Below, in pieces: positions 10,401 through 19,509 of a DNA stretch of 64,000 bases. The DNA comes from Hyphomicrobium facile (lineage in GTDB: Bacteria > Pseudomonadota > Alphaproteobacteria > Rhizobiales > Hyphomicrobiaceae), in contig NZ_FPCH01000003.1 in NCBI RefSeq assembly GCF_900116175.1, positions 124,001 to 188,000 on the forward strand. The letters run 5' to 3'. The position numbers and the translations under genes are program-made. Positions within the stretch are counted from its first letter, which is position 1; each line of letters starts with the position of its first letter. The notes under the pieces are model-generated. The model did no database searches, was not told the DNA's origin, and worked only from the letters and a program-made list of their open reading frames with translations.

Positions 10401-10824
10401 CCTCGATTTCCTCCTGCGCGAATTTCAGAATGGACAGGACCGCATTCTGAGCGAAGTTTATTCGCGCCTCCGCCGGGAAGCTGGCGGTGACGCGCAAAAA
10501 CTATCGGTGCTTGATGGCGTCGACGGACGCGTGCGCGACGAGCTAACGCTTTATTTGTTGTTCCCGGAAACCGGTCTCATCAGCACCCTGATCGACGATC
10601 TCGAGGCTGCCGCGCAGCCGGACGAGGGCCTTGCCCACGGCGAGCAGGACCTGAAGGATCAGCTCAAATACGTTCAAGAGGCGTTGGGCCGGCTGGACCT
10701 CGACAATCCGCGTTCATGGGACGAGATTCGCCAGAAGCTCGCCATCCGGACCGGAACGGATTTCCGGAGCCTGATGAGGAGGCCGTTAGGTCAGCCTCCT
10801 CCGGAAGAAGATGGCGAGGCTTGA
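7477..10824 (+). CDS. Large membrane/coiled-coil protein with a duplicated domain, function unknown
   Basis: 1115 residues. About six transmembrane helices occupy residues 12-230. A long Glu/Ala/Lys-rich coiled coil follows (about 240-490), then a Cys-containing globular stretch and a single hydrophobic helix near 628-650. Two tandem copies of a domain of about 90 residues follow (666-755 and 768-858), sharing AALxxHPxE, LxxLxPIxxxxGF, an AGA turn and a closing Y-R-x-x-L segment. The last 200 residues are charged and helical. I do not recognise a family. The architecture resembles membrane-anchored scaffold or mechanosensory proteins. It is divergent from zur and convergent with the hydrolase at 10827, with only 2 bases between their ends. 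Confidence 0.85.
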   Translation: MDIKLLIDRLAEHAQPIGIAVFLTCSLVLLLRTRVARRLRAVVEDTVFTNWRLALLGTTGIVLSGAAGWRTWEGMYNFTGEPLLSGMVTFGIQGIMLIVAWLIGESFATGMNSRARPGQSSLVSSGVQPWIGSFIGLLLFVTGFVLFLQWSGQSGTKHPSVEDINWSAASDKLLMFAAGLLLFALFALYAASDLVRPYVQVIRVIIRNSMLWVMFLACMATSVFFSFDSFFTSIFPQSERVRAAELRAQNQVAGIITDIEQAIAARRAVLAEELFTTDAWKGYEQQLDHVAKAAAQSQGVIERFVNDQIEEHRRSVKEQQERISSAQAGQAGLANRKTSLTDEKSNLAGQRPELAADYAAKKGEYDAKLRDVDAKRVEALAEDKGVEGSGKAGRGPLYRQRMGELAQLQAAAQIAQERMKDAQKRLATVESRLSAVDRELATLDGDLAKYKGEAETAEQRIKLAEGSAQTDTGPKTDPARILPLFDQTKAEFRADPTVEHLGQVQRMCGEITGAMQATPETRALVSTVDCDPKSTADAAATLFALQAGTKIFENACAGGDKLNANKSTDDLFAFARGCLADSALPSSDTDALRTKINHIELSRDDKAHRFVVTLNAFQDGNRLAYLALAIAIGLDGLIFMSGLFGANAVRSPLSDIPSFRARSGAQLEATINAALGAHPYETAWLTLTSLKPITNQDGFSALADLSNMERSQADRIRMVLTAGADIGAVESVSQNPERYRVRSELREYLSSVCDKQFKADSSAKDRAKLEQLVSAALAPHPREHSEIVLNTLEPIRETEGFTSRVTLKEIDNDYDTRVVRRVINAGAATKAVAPDRDTDDLYYIRPALYETLLTIRATAPESTGYGRDRARFEGVLERPALEGGMLRSAQPELPLHTGSVPKIERRREQQQALPGIQPLSQEERQRLIAYYREELLEAVNLRSDIVDTRLSLPESRDAILEAWKALNAHSKKNENLDFLLREFQNGQDRILSEVYSRLRREAGGDAQKLSVLDGVDGRVRDELTLYLLFPETGLISTLIDDLEAAAQPDEGLAHGEQDLKDQLKYVQEALGRLDLDNPRSWDEIRQKLAIRTGTDFRSLMRRPLGQPPPEEDGEA

Positions 10825-10826
10825 GG

Positions 10827-11675
10827 TCAGAGCTTGAATTCAACGACCTTCTGACGCTGCGTGCCTAGGCCCTCGATCTTGAGTTCCATGACGTCGCCTG
10901 CCTTCAGGAATTCCTTCGGGTTGCGCGCAGTGCCGACACCCGGGGGCGTGCCCGTCGTTATGATGTCGCCGGGCTCCAGAACCATGAATTGCGTCACGTA
11001 GGCGAGAAGCTCGGGGATCTTGAAGATCATCGTCGACGTCGAGCCCGATTGCTTGCGCACGCCATTGACGTCCAAGGACATAGCTAGGTTATCGGTATCG
11101 GGCACTTCGTCCGGAGTGACGAGCCAGGGACCGATCGGCCCGAACGTTTCTGCCGACTTCCCCTTCACCCACTGACCGGCGCGCTTGCTTTGGAAGACGC
11201 GTTCCGACACGTCATTGCAGATGCAGTAGCCGGCAATGTAGTTCGCCCAGTCCTTGGCCTCCACATATCGCGCGCGCGCGCCGATGACGAAGGCGATCTC
11301 GCATTCCCAGTCGAGATGCCTGGAATTTCTTGGATACATCACGTCGTCGTTGGGTCCGCAGATCGAGGTCGAAGCCTTATTGAAGAGAATGGGCTCGGCG
11401 GGGATTTCCTGGCCGGTCTCCTTGGCGTGGTCGGCGTAGTTGAGGCCGATCGCGACGAAGTTGTGCGTGCCCGCCACCGGGGGTCCGAGACGCGCGCCCT
11501 CAGGTGCTTTCGGCAGCGACGCCAGATCGAGGCCGCGCAGCCGAGCGAGCGCTGCGGGCGCCAGGTGCTCGCCCGATAAATCCGGAATGATTCCTGAAAG
11601 ATCGCGGACGGCGCCCTCGTTATCGAGGATGCCGGGTTTCTCGGCGCCCGGGGCGCCAAAGCGTACGAGTTTCAT
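10827..11675 (-). CDS. Fumarylacetoacetate hydrolase (FAH) family protein
   Basis: 282 residues. The C-terminal FAH fold has the usual metal and substrate motifs: A-I-G-L-N-Y-A-D-H near residue 76, a D-W-E-C-E-I-A metal-binding strand near 122, and G-D-I-I-T-T-G-T-P-P-G-V-G near 237. This group includes 2-keto-4-pentenoate hydratases, ureidoglycolate lyases and acylpyruvases that split or hydrate small keto acids in a Mg/Mn-dependent way. The length and spacing fit the short cytosolic subgroup. Neighbours give no pathway clue, so the substrate is open. Confidence 0.88.
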   Translation of the reverse strand: MKLVRFGAPGAEKPGILDNEGAVRDLSGIIPDLSGEHLAPAALARLRGLDLASLPKAPEGARLGPPVAGTHNFVAIGLNYADHAKETGQEIPAEPILFNKASTSICGPNDDVMYPRNSRHLDWECEIAFVIGARARYVEAKDWANYIAGYCICNDVSERVFQSKRAGQWVKGKSAETFGPIGPWLVTPDEVPDTDNLAMSLDVNGVRKQSGSTSTMIFKIPELLAYVTQFMVLEPGDIITTGTPPGVGTARNPKEFLKAGDVMELKIEGLGTQRQKVVEFKL

Positions 11676-11922
11676 CTACAGGTATCTCCAGAGGTCGCCG
11701 TCGAGCGGGTCGGCGAGCTTCTAAGCAGAAAACGCCTGGGCTGCCAATCGCACGCCCGCGGACCGGGTCGGCCGGGCGGCGGCATCCGTTCTCACAAAGA
11801 TAAAATGCTGCCGGAACTTGCGCCCTTGCCGCTGGTTACAATCGCGCTGTCATGTGCTCTCGCAAAAGCCAGCGAGCACCGCAGAAGCGAAGTCCCGCCA
11901 TATCAGGTCCGAGGATCGATCG

Positions 11923-12465
11923 ATGCGAAAGAGGTTTGCGGCGGGTCTTTGTCTTCTGGCCATCGCAGTCTCGGCGGGCATCGGACCGCGACGCGCAACT
12001 GCGGACACGGCACCAGCCCCTCAGCCCGCTCCCAAATCGGATGCAGCTTCGCCTGCGAAAGCCGAAGAAAAGATTCCGCCGGTCGAGCCGTCGCCCCTCG
12101 GGACGCCTGCAATCGTGGTCGACGACAGCACGGTCGAAACCCTACTTGGAAAGGATGTGAAAAGCACAACCGGGGAAAAGCTCGGGCAAGTTACCGATAT
12201 TATCGTCGGACATTCGGGTGACCTGCGCGCCGCGGTGATCGATTTCGGGGGCTTCCTAGGGGTCGGCTCGCGCAAGATCGCCGTTGCCTGGCCGACATTA
12301 CACTTTTCCTCTGGAGGCATCACCCTCGAGATGGGGCGCGATGAGTTGCGTGTGACGCCGGAATATCATCCGGGTGAACCGATCGTTATTGTCGGGTCTG
12401 CCGGTGCGCCGCCGCCGCTAACCAAGCCTTCGCCTCCCCCGCATTCTCCGGCGTCAACCAAATGA
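11923..12465 (+). CDS. Exported PRC-barrel domain protein
   Basis: 180 residues from the ATG at 11923, which has GAGG 8 bases upstream; an upstream extension to 11818 lacks this. A signal peptide covers about residues 1-28, followed by a Pro/Ala/Lys-rich linker. A PRC-barrel then runs from about 65 to 140 (L-L-G-K-D-V ... G-E-K-L-G-Q-V-T-D-I-I-V ... A-V-I-D-F-G-G-F-L-G-V-G), and the tail is Pro-rich. PRC-barrels in exported alphaproteobacterial proteins are common and of unclear function. Its end is followed by a hairpin and T-rich stretch. Confidence 0.8.
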   Translation: MRKRFAAGLCLLAIAVSAGIGPRRATADTAPAPQPAPKSDAASPAKAEEKIPPVEPSPLGTPAIVVDDSTVETLLGKDVKSTTGEKLGQVTDIIVGHSGDLRAAVIDFGGFLGVGSRKIAVAWPTLHFSSGGITLEMGRDELRVTPEYHPGEPIVIVGSAGAPPPLTKPSPPPHSPASTK

Positions 12466-12500
12466 CGGCGGCGCATTCGTCCGCCGCAGCCGCTTTTTCT
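12466..12500 (+). terminator. Probable intrinsic terminator after the PRC-barrel gene
   Basis: CGGCGG at 12466-12471 and CCGCCG at 12481-12486 form a six-pair GC stem with a 9-base loop. A run of T starts 7 bases later (CTTTTTCTT). It begins directly after the stop codon. The distance between stem and T-run is slightly long. Confidence 0.4.
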
Positions 12501-12518
12501 TGCGCCGCGGATTGAGCC

Positions 12519-13745
12519 ATGCGCGGCTTCAAAGCGCCCTCTAAAAGAAGCCAAATCGGCGTCGACTGGTTTGCATTCTTCCTGGCCGACGCGCAGGTCG
12601 GCTTTGGCCCATTCCTTACCGTTTATCTGACGACCGAAAAATGGACGAACGCCGATATCGGGCTCGTGCTGACAGCCGGTAGCGTCATTGCGCTTCTCGG
12701 CCAGTTGCCCGGCGGCGCGCTGGTCGATGCAGTAGGACGCGAACGAACGCTTGCTGCGGCTTGCACCCTTATCGTCGGCGCCACGGCGCTCTCCATTGCG
12801 ATCTGGCCGACGTTCTACGCTGTCTTTCTAGCGCAAGTGATCCACTCGGTTGCGAGCGTGGTGATCGGGCCTGCGCTTGCCGCGATCAGCCTCGGACTCG
12901 TGGGTCATAATCTCATCGGGGAACGTCTCGGGCGAAATGCCCGCTTTTCTTCGCTTGGCAGCATGTTCGCAGCGGCGAGCATGGGGGGCATCGGCTATTA
13001 CTTATCGAGCCAAGCGGTGTTCTTCGTTTCAGCGACCATGACGGTTCCGGCCGTGATGGCGCTCTACCTGATCATCCCGGCGGACTTTCACCGCGAAGAG
13101 CTCGAGCCGAAACCGGAGCCCGAATATCACTTCGTCCACGCTGCGAAAACTCTTCTGAGTATGCGGCCGCTGCTCATCCTGGCGGGATCCGTCGCTCTCT
13201 TCCATCTTTCCAATGCCGCCGTGCTGCCCCTCGCCGCGAACCTGATTACGTTACGCTCGAGCGAGTCCGCGACCGTTCTCGTTGCGCTGTGCATTATCGT
13301 TCCTCAATTCATCGTTGCGCTGATTTCCCCATGGTTCGGCCGATACGGCGATCGCCACGGCCGTCGTCCGCTTCTGTTGTTGGGATTTGCGGCGCTCCCG
13401 GTTCGCGCGGCCCTGATGTCCTTCAGCTCTGATCCGACAACCATGGTCAGCATCCAATTGCTCGACGGCATATCGGCGACGGCGCTTGGCGTCCTCGTTT
13501 CGGGCGCCGTCGCCGACGTGACCCGTGATACCGGCAACTTCAATCTCGCACTTGCATTCGTCGGGGTTGCGATGGGCGTCGGCGCATCGATCAGTACGAC
13601 GCTCGCGGGCGAGATCGCGCTCCACTTCGGTACTTCGGCCGCGTTTCTGACGCTCGCAATGATCGGATTGTTCGCGTTTCTCCTGGTAACGCTGGCGTTG
13701 CCCGAGACGAGGATCGTCGACGAGCCCGTCGCTGAAGCCGCTTAG
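12519..13745 (+). CDS. Major facilitator superfamily transporter
   Basis: 408 residues with about 12 transmembrane helices. The MFS loop 2-3 signature is seen as G-G-A-L-V-D-A-V-G-R-E-R near residue 68 and its repeat in the second half as F-G-R-Y-G-D-R-H-G-R-R near 271. It has the size and hydrophobic pattern of drug:H+ antiporter-type carriers. It lies just upstream of, and convergent with, an RND efflux pair, which fits export, but no substrate can be read from sequence. Confidence 0.87.
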   Translation: MRGFKAPSKRSQIGVDWFAFFLADAQVGFGPFLTVYLTTEKWTNADIGLVLTAGSVIALLGQLPGGALVDAVGRERTLAAACTLIVGATALSIAIWPTFYAVFLAQVIHSVASVVIGPALAAISLGLVGHNLIGERLGRNARFSSLGSMFAAASMGGIGYYLSSQAVFFVSATMTVPAVMALYLIIPADFHREELEPKPEPEYHFVHAAKTLLSMRPLLILAGSVALFHLSNAAVLPLAANLITLRSSESATVLVALCIIVPQFIVALISPWFGRYGDRHGRRPLLLLGFAALPVRAALMSFSSDPTTMVSIQLLDGISATALGVLVSGAVADVTRDTGNFNLALAFVGVAMGVGASISTTLAGEIALHFGTSAAFLTLAMIGLFAFLLVTLALPETRIVDEPVAEAA

Positions 13746-13763
13746 ATTTCGCCTAGGTTTCTC

Positions 13764-16700
13764 CTAGGTTTCCGCGGCCTTCACACCTTGTGGCGGCGCA
13801 TGCGGCTCGGCATGTTCGGTTTTGCCCGGCGCCGGCGCGGCGGACTTTTCACGCGGGGTGCGCGTCACCCAGTCGGACAGGCGATCCATGTAGAGGAAGA
13901 TGACCGGCGTCGTGAACAGCGTCAGAACCTGACTAATGGCCAAGCCGCCGACCATCGCGTAGCCCAAGGGCTGACGAATTTCCGCGCCTGTTCCCGTTCC
14001 CAGCATCAACGGGACACCGCCGAGAAGCGCTGCGAGCGTCGTCATCATGATCGGCCGGAAGCGCAACAGCGATGCCTTGCGGATCGCTTCACGGGCCGAG
14101 AGATGTTCGTTTCGTTCGGCATGAATGGCGAAGTCGACGAGCATGATGCCGTTCTTTTTCACGATGCCGATCAGCAGGATGATGCCGATCATCGCCACCA
14201 GGTTGAAATCGTATCCAAAGATCATCAGCGTCGCGAGCGCGCCTGCGCCGGCGGACGGCAACGTGGAGAGAATCGTGATCGGGTGAATGTAGCTTTCGTA
14301 GAGGATGCCGAGGATAAGATAGACTACGAAGAGCGCGGCCGCGATCAACAGCGGAATTGTTATCAGCGATTGCTGGAAGGCTTGAGCGTTGCCTTGGAAT
14401 GTCGTCTGCATCGACGCGGGAAGGCGAAGCTCGCGTTCGGCTGCCTTGATCGCGTTCGTCGCGGTGCCGAGGGACACTTCCGGCGCCAGGTTGAAGCTGA
14501 TCGTGACCGCGGGAAATTGCCCCTGATGAGAGATGGATAGCGGCGCGGTTGGGCGCGTTGTCCAACTCGCGAAGGTCGCAAGCGGAACGAGGCCGCCGGT
14601 CGTCGGCGAGCGAATATAGAGATTATCGAGGCTTCCCAAATCGCCCTGGATGGATGGCAGCACCTCCATGACGACGTGGTAGCTGTTCTGCTGCGTGTAA
14701 TACTGAGCGATTTGGCGCTGACCGAATGCATCGTAGAGCGTCGCATCGATTGCATCAGGGGTTAGCCCGAAGCGCGAGGCTTCGTCGCGGTTGATTTCGA
14801 CGGTGAGCGTCGTTCCAGCAAGCTGCTGGTCTGTCGCTACGTCGCGAAGTTCGGGCAAGGTTTTGAGCTTACTGAGAACCCTCGGGGCCCATGTGTTCAG
14901 CTCATTCACGTTCGCATCCTGCAGCGTATACTGGAACTGCGTTCGCGAAGCGCGGCCGCCGACGGTCACATCCTGCGCCGCTTGCATGAAGAGACGCGCC
15001 CCTTCGACTTTTGCAAGCTTCGGCTGAAGCCGGCGAATGACTTCAAATGCCGAAGCCTCGCGCTGGCCCTTTGGCTTCAAGGTTATGTAGACGCGGCCGC
15101 TGTTAAGCGCGGAGGTGGGGCCTCCGGCTCCGATGGCCATGGCGACGGTTGCGACGGCGGGATCGCTTGCGACCACGTCGCCAATCTTCTCCTGGCGGCT
15201 AAGCATAGCCTGGAAGGAAATATCCTGGGCCGCTTCGGAGATGCCGGTAATGAGGCCCGTATCCTGCTGAGGAAAGAAGCCCTTCGGGATCTCGATGAAG
15301 AGATAGGCTGTGAGCGCGAGCGTCGCGAAAAACGTCATCAGCGTGAAGAACTGATGGCGGAGTACAAAGTCGAGGCCGCGGGTATAGCCATTGAGCATCG
15401 CTGCGAAGCCGCGTTCGCTCAGATTGTAAAGCCAGCCGTGCTTGACGTCCTTTTCGCTCTTTAAAAACCGCGATGCCATCATCGGCGTCAGCGTCAACGA
15501 AACGAAGGCGGAAACCGCTATCGTCATCGTAACAGTGACGGCAAACTCACGAAAGATGCGGCCGATGATGCCGCTCATGAGCAATAGCGGGATGAAGACG
15601 GCAACAAGCGAAACGCTGATCGAGATGACGGTGAAGCCGATCTCCTCGGCGCCTTTCATCGCCGCATCGAAAGGTTTGTCGCCGTACTCGACGTAGCGGA
15701 CGATGTTTTCCAGGACGACGATGGCGTCATCGACGACGAAGCCAACGGAAATCGTCAGGGCCATGAGCGAAAGATTATCGAGGCTGTAGCCCATGACGTA
15801 CATCAGAGCGCAGGCGCCGAACAGCGCGAGGGGAACGGTGACGCTCGGAATGACGGTCGCCCACAAGCTGCGCAAAAACACGAAGATAACCGCGACGACG
15901 AGCGCGACCGAAAGGAGAAGCGTGTATTCCACATCGGCGACGGACGCGCGGATCGTTTCCGTCCGATCGCTCAGAATTTCGATTTTGATCGCCTTCGGCA
16001 TCGAAGCCTGAAGGCGCGGCAATTGGGCTTTGATGCGGTCCACGGTTTCGATGACGTTCGCACCGGGTTGCTTGAATACGATGAGAAACACGCCACGCTT
16101 GCCGTTCGTCCACGCGGCCTTTTTCGCATCCTCGGGGCCGCGGATGGCCTTACCCACATCGCGAACGCGGATCGGACTGCCGTTGCGGTAGGCGAGGATC
16201 ACATCGTCCCATGACTTCGCGTCCGTCAGCTGGTCGTTGGTGTAGATCGTGTAGCCGCGATTGGTGCTGTCGAGCGAACCCTTAGGACTGTTGACCGTCG
16301 TGATCGACAGCGGGATGCGGACCTCTTCAAGAGTAAGGTTGCGCGCGTAGAGCTTGGCGGGATCCAATTGAATGCGGATCGCCGGCTTCTGCTCGCCACC
16401 GATCGTCACCTGTCCGACGCCAGTGATCTGGCTGATCTGCTGCGCGAGCTTGGTGTCGGCGTTGTCGTCGACCGCTGTCAGGGGCATTTCGTCGGACGAC
16501 GCGGACAGGATCAAAATGGGGCTGTCTGCCGGATTGACCTTCCGATAGATCGGCGGCTGAGGCAGATTTTGCGGCAGCTGGCCGCTGGCGGCATTAATGG
16601 CCGCCTGGATGTCGTTGGCGGCGCCGTCGATATCGCGATTGAGATCGAACTGCACGACGACCGTTGTGACGGCGAGGCCGCTGGTCGACGTTGTCTGAGT

Positions 16701-16940
16701 GACTCCGGGTATCTGCGCAAACTGGCGCTCGAGCGGTTGCGCCACGTTCGACGCCATCGTTTCAGGGCTGGCGCCGGGAAGCGTGGCGGAGACCTGGATG
16801 GTCGGGAAGTCGATCTGCGGCAGCGGCGCGACCGGCAGGTTCAGGAACGAGACGACGCCGACGAACAGAATGCCCACCATGATGAGCGAGGTGCCGATCG
16901 GATAACGGATAAAGATGCCAGATACGCCGCCGGTCGCCAT
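13764..16940 (-). CDS. RND efflux pump inner-membrane subunit (MdtB/MdtC/AcrB type)
   Basis: 1058 residues, normal length for the HAE1/MdtBC group. The chain begins with the usual I-F-I-R-Y-P-I-G-T-S-L first helix. Large periplasmic loops follow TM1 and TM7, and the G-x-x-x-D-D-A-I-V-V-L-E-N proton-relay helix lies near residue 400. It exchanges protons for drugs, detergents or metabolites and works with an adaptor and an outer-membrane channel. The adaptor gene lies directly upstream with a 1-base gap, so they form an operon. No TolC-like gene is present here. Confidence 0.93.
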   Translation of the reverse strand: MATGGVSGIFIRYPIGTSLIMVGILFVGVVSFLNLPVAPLPQIDFPTIQVSATLPGASPETMASNVAQPLERQFAQIPGVTQTTSTSGLAVTTVVVQFDLNRDIDGAANDIQAAINAASGQLPQNLPQPPIYRKVNPADSPILILSASSDEMPLTAVDDNADTKLAQQISQITGVGQVTIGGEQKPAIRIQLDPAKLYARNLTLEEVRIPLSITTVNSPKGSLDSTNRGYTIYTNDQLTDAKSWDDVILAYRNGSPIRVRDVGKAIRGPEDAKKAAWTNGKRGVFLIVFKQPGANVIETVDRIKAQLPRLQASMPKAIKIEILSDRTETIRASVADVEYTLLLSVALVVAVIFVFLRSLWATVIPSVTVPLALFGACALMYVMGYSLDNLSLMALTISVGFVVDDAIVVLENIVRYVEYGDKPFDAAMKGAEEIGFTVISISVSLVAVFIPLLLMSGIIGRIFREFAVTVTMTIAVSAFVSLTLTPMMASRFLKSEKDVKHGWLYNLSERGFAAMLNGYTRGLDFVLRHQFFTLMTFFATLALTAYLFIEIPKGFFPQQDTGLITGISEAAQDISFQAMLSRQEKIGDVVASDPAVATVAMAIGAGGPTSALNSGRVYITLKPKGQREASAFEVIRRLQPKLAKVEGARLFMQAAQDVTVGGRASRTQFQYTLQDANVNELNTWAPRVLSKLKTLPELRDVATDQQLAGTTLTVEINRDEASRFGLTPDAIDATLYDAFGQRQIAQYYTQQNSYHVVMEVLPSIQGDLGSLDNLYIRSPTTGGLVPLATFASWTTRPTAPLSISHQGQFPAVTISFNLAPEVSLGTATNAIKAAERELRLPASMQTTFQGNAQAFQQSLITIPLLIAAALFVVYLILGILYESYIHPITILSTLPSAGAGALATLMIFGYDFNLVAMIGIILLIGIVKKNGIMLVDFAIHAERNEHLSAREAIRKASLLRFRPIMMTTLAALLGGVPLMLGTGTGAEIRQPLGYAMVGGLAISQVLTLFTTPVIFLYMDRLSDWVTRTPREKSAAPAPGKTEHAEPHAPPQGVKAAET

Positions 16941-16941
16941 G

Positions 16942-18153
16942 TCACTCGGCCTCCAGCACGGTGTGCTTGGATTCGGATACCGGGCCGCCCGGAGGCGTTG
17001 CTTTCTGTTTCTGCTCCTCCTTTTTCCGATCGTCCGGCAGCTCGACCGTCGAGCCGGGTTCCAGGCGATAATATCCGGCGGTAACGACCTGCTCTCCGGC
17101 CTTCACGCCGCTCTTGATGACAGCTTGGCCATCCTGGATTTCGCCGACGACGAGATCGCGCCGTTCGGCCTTTCTGCCGGGCCCGACGACATAGGCGAAC
17201 ATTTTATCGGGCCCGCGCTGGACAGCGGCATCGGGAATAACGACGACATTCTTTTCCGTCGTGATCAGCAGGCGCGTCGCGACGGTCAGTCCGGGCCAAA
17301 GAGTCATTTCGGTGTTCGGGAATCTTCCCTTCAGCTTGATCGAGCCGGTGGTCGTGTCGACTTGGTTATCGACGAGCGAAAGCTGCCCCTTGGCGAGTTC
17401 CTGCTTGCCGTCTGACGTGAATGCGGTGACGGACAACGGTCCGTGCTTCAGCTCATCGAGGATGCGCGGGAGACGCTCTTCCGGCTCCGTGAAGATCACG
17501 GCGATCGGCTGGATTTGCGCGATGGTCGCGACGCCGCCCGTGTCTCCCGCGTGGATGATGTTGCCCTGATCGACGAGACGAAAACCGACGCGGCCGGAGA
17601 TCGGGGCCTTGATGGTCGTGTAGACGACCTGAACCTCTGTATTTGCAATTGCTCCGGCATCCGCCTTGAGGAGCGACTCCTGCTGCGTGATGTTCGACCG
17701 TTGCGTGTCGATCTGCTGTTGCGTGGTCGCGAGGGTGCCGACTTTCTCGAAACGCTGGAGATCGCGCTTCAGGTTGGCAAGGTTGGCTTCGTCCTGCGCC
17801 TTCTTGGCGACGGCCTGATCGAGAGCGGCCTGATATGGCCTCGGGTCAATCTGGATCAGAAGATCCCCAGCTTTGACGAACTGGCCCTCGTCGAAGGCGA
17901 CCTTGGTGATCTCGCCGTCAACGCGCGAGCGAACCGTCACCATATTCCAGGCCTGCGCCGTACCGAGGCTGTCAAAATAGACCGGGAAGTTTCTTGTCTC
18001 TGCGGTCGCGACCGTGACGGGCACGCGCTCGTCCGGATTTTTTTCCACCGTCCGTGTTTCGGCGCGGTGATGCTGCCAGACCCAATAGCCGCCGCCAGCC
18101 AAGCCCGCCAAGAAAACCAGCCAGATAAACGTCTTAACGAGCGACCTCAACAC
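16942..18153 (-). CDS. RND efflux periplasmic adaptor (membrane fusion protein, MdtA-like)
   Basis: About 403 residues from a GTG at 18153, with GGAG 5 bases upstream; the next codon, TTG at 18150, is an alternative. The frame extends to 18288, but the extra residues do not look like part of the family. An N-terminal membrane anchor is followed by a lipoyl half-motif (R-V-D-G-E-I), an alpha-hairpin (about 105-170), a second half (A-P-I-S-G-R-V-G) and beta-barrel domains, ending in a Lys/Glu-rich tail. It links the pump at 13764 to an outer-membrane channel. The two genes are almost contiguous. Confidence 0.9.
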   Translation of the reverse strand: MLRSLVKTFIWLVFLAGLAGGGYWVWQHHRAETRTVEKNPDERVPVTVATAETRNFPVYFDSLGTAQAWNMVTVRSRVDGEITKVAFDEGQFVKAGDLLIQIDPRPYQAALDQAVAKKAQDEANLANLKRDLQRFEKVGTLATTQQQIDTQRSNITQQESLLKADAGAIANTEVQVVYTTIKAPISGRVGFRLVDQGNIIHAGDTGGVATIAQIQPIAVIFTEPEERLPRILDELKHGPLSVTAFTSDGKQELAKGQLSLVDNQVDTTTGSIKLKGRFPNTEMTLWPGLTVATRLLITTEKNVVVIPDAAVQRGPDKMFAYVVGPGRKAERRDLVVGEIQDGQAVIKSGVKAGEQVVTAGYYRLEPGSTVELPDDRKKEEQKQKATPPGGPVSESKHTVLEAE

Positions 18154-18616
18154 GACTGCTCCATGCGTGGCAGCGGAGAAGTTGTGAGACGGACAGCCCG
18201 CCTCGAATAAACGACGGTTCAGGACGGCTGTTCCGTCGGACGTCGTTTCACATTTTCCGTCCGCACACGGCCGAGAAACATTCCGCATCCGGATAATCTT
18301 GGGATTTCAGTCGCCGATGTCGACCATGATGGCGCTTATTTAACGCGGCTCCGCCCTGGGATGATCAGTTTGCGGATCGACGGATCCCTTTCTCGCACCG
18401 GATCGCGCTCGCCGGCTCGCATAGTACTCGCGGTTTACCGTGAGCGGTGGCTCCGTCCCTAGATCTCAATTTGCATGAGCATCGCGGTAAACAACATCCG
18501 GGGATTTTGAGCTTCCTAGGATGGCGGCCTCTCGCGCGGGCATGACGCGTCTCAATGATGAGGCGCGGCCAGTGTTCCGAATGCAGGGCAAGGGCATCGT
18601 TGCCCTTCGTGCGCTG
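18154..18616. other. Region between the efflux adaptor and cysC without a convincing gene
   Basis: About 460 bases. The part next to the adaptor should hold its promoter. The only other notable item is a perfect AGGGCAA/TTGCCCT inverted repeat (18585-18606) lying 11 bases beyond the cysC stop. It could act as its transcript end, although no T-run follows on that strand. Short open frames here have poor codon use and I reject them. Confidence 0.4.
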
Positions 18617-19294
18617 TTATGATGAGCGGGAAGCGCTGACCTGCGTCGGGCGTTCGGAGCGCTCTCCCAAGAACCGCAGAATCCGATCCACAAGCTCGTC
18701 CGGGCAGTTCGAGCCGTTCAGAACAATTTCCGGATTTTTAGGTGGTTCGTATGCGGACGAAATGCCCGTGAAGTTCGGGATGAGGCCTTGACGCGCCTTC
18801 TTGTACAGACCCTTCGCGTCTCGCCTTTCGCACGTTGCCAAAGGCGTATCGAGATAGACCTCGATGAATTCATCCTGATCGAAAAGCTCTCTTGCCTTCT
18901 GTCGCTGCTCGATGAGCGGCGAGATCAGCGAGACGATCACGATCAGTCCCGCGTCAACCATCAGCTTCGCGACTTCGGAGATTCTGCGGACATTCTCCAT
19001 CCGGTCTTCGGACGAAAAATCGAGATCGCTGCAGAGGCCGTTGCGGCAACAATCTCCATCCAGCACGAACGTATGGCGGCCGGATGCGTAGAGCGTCTCA
19101 TCGAGAAGGTTTGCCAGCGTCGTCTTGCCCGCGCCCGATAGGCCGGTGAACCAAATGCAGCATGCCCGCTGTGCCTTCAGATCGGAGCGATGCACCTTGG
19201 TGATGGCAGAATCCTGCCACTGTAAGTTACCCGCTTTGCGCGAGGATCGATTCGGCGCTTCCACTTCAAGTTTATGAGATTGCGCTCTCTGCAT
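18617..19294 (-). CDS. cysC: Adenylyl-sulfate (APS) kinase
   Basis: 225 residues. Phosphorylates APS with ATP to give PAPS. The P-loop GLSGAGKTT lies at residues 51-59. APS-binding motifs follow: L-D-G-D-x-x-R-x-G-L near 80, F-S-x-x-D-R-x-E-N-V-R-R near 95, and the K-x-x-R-x-G lid region. It is the single-domain form without an attached sulfurylase. The next gene (19510-20226, same strand) is a sulfotransferase that would use PAPS, so the pair probably serves sulfation of a cell-surface or secreted molecule rather than assimilation. No cysD/N is nearby. Confidence 0.93.
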   Translation of the reverse strand: MQRAQSHKLEVEAPNRSSRKAGNLQWQDSAITKVHRSDLKAQRACCIWFTGLSGAGKTTLANLLDETLYASGRHTFVLDGDCCRNGLCSDLDFSSEDRMENVRRISEVAKLMVDAGLIVIVSLISPLIEQRQKARELFDQDEFIEVYLDTPLATCERRDAKGLYKKARQGLIPNFTGISSAYEPPKNPEIVLNGSNCPDELVDRILRFLGERSERPTQVSASRSS

Positions 19295-19509
19295 CTGTCT
19301 CCCCTAGTGCTCGGAGGGACAGGCTAGCTGCAAATCGGTCGTCGCGAACTATTTGACCGACGAGAAACCGGATATTTCGGTGGCTATGACGGATCGGCCA
19401 CAACTTCCGGCCGGAAAGAGGAAAAATAATTCTCATCTTCTCGTTCGTTGCCGAAGGTAGCGCATGCGTTAGATCCGGCGGGAAAAAATCCCCGAGAGTT
19501 GCTAACGCC

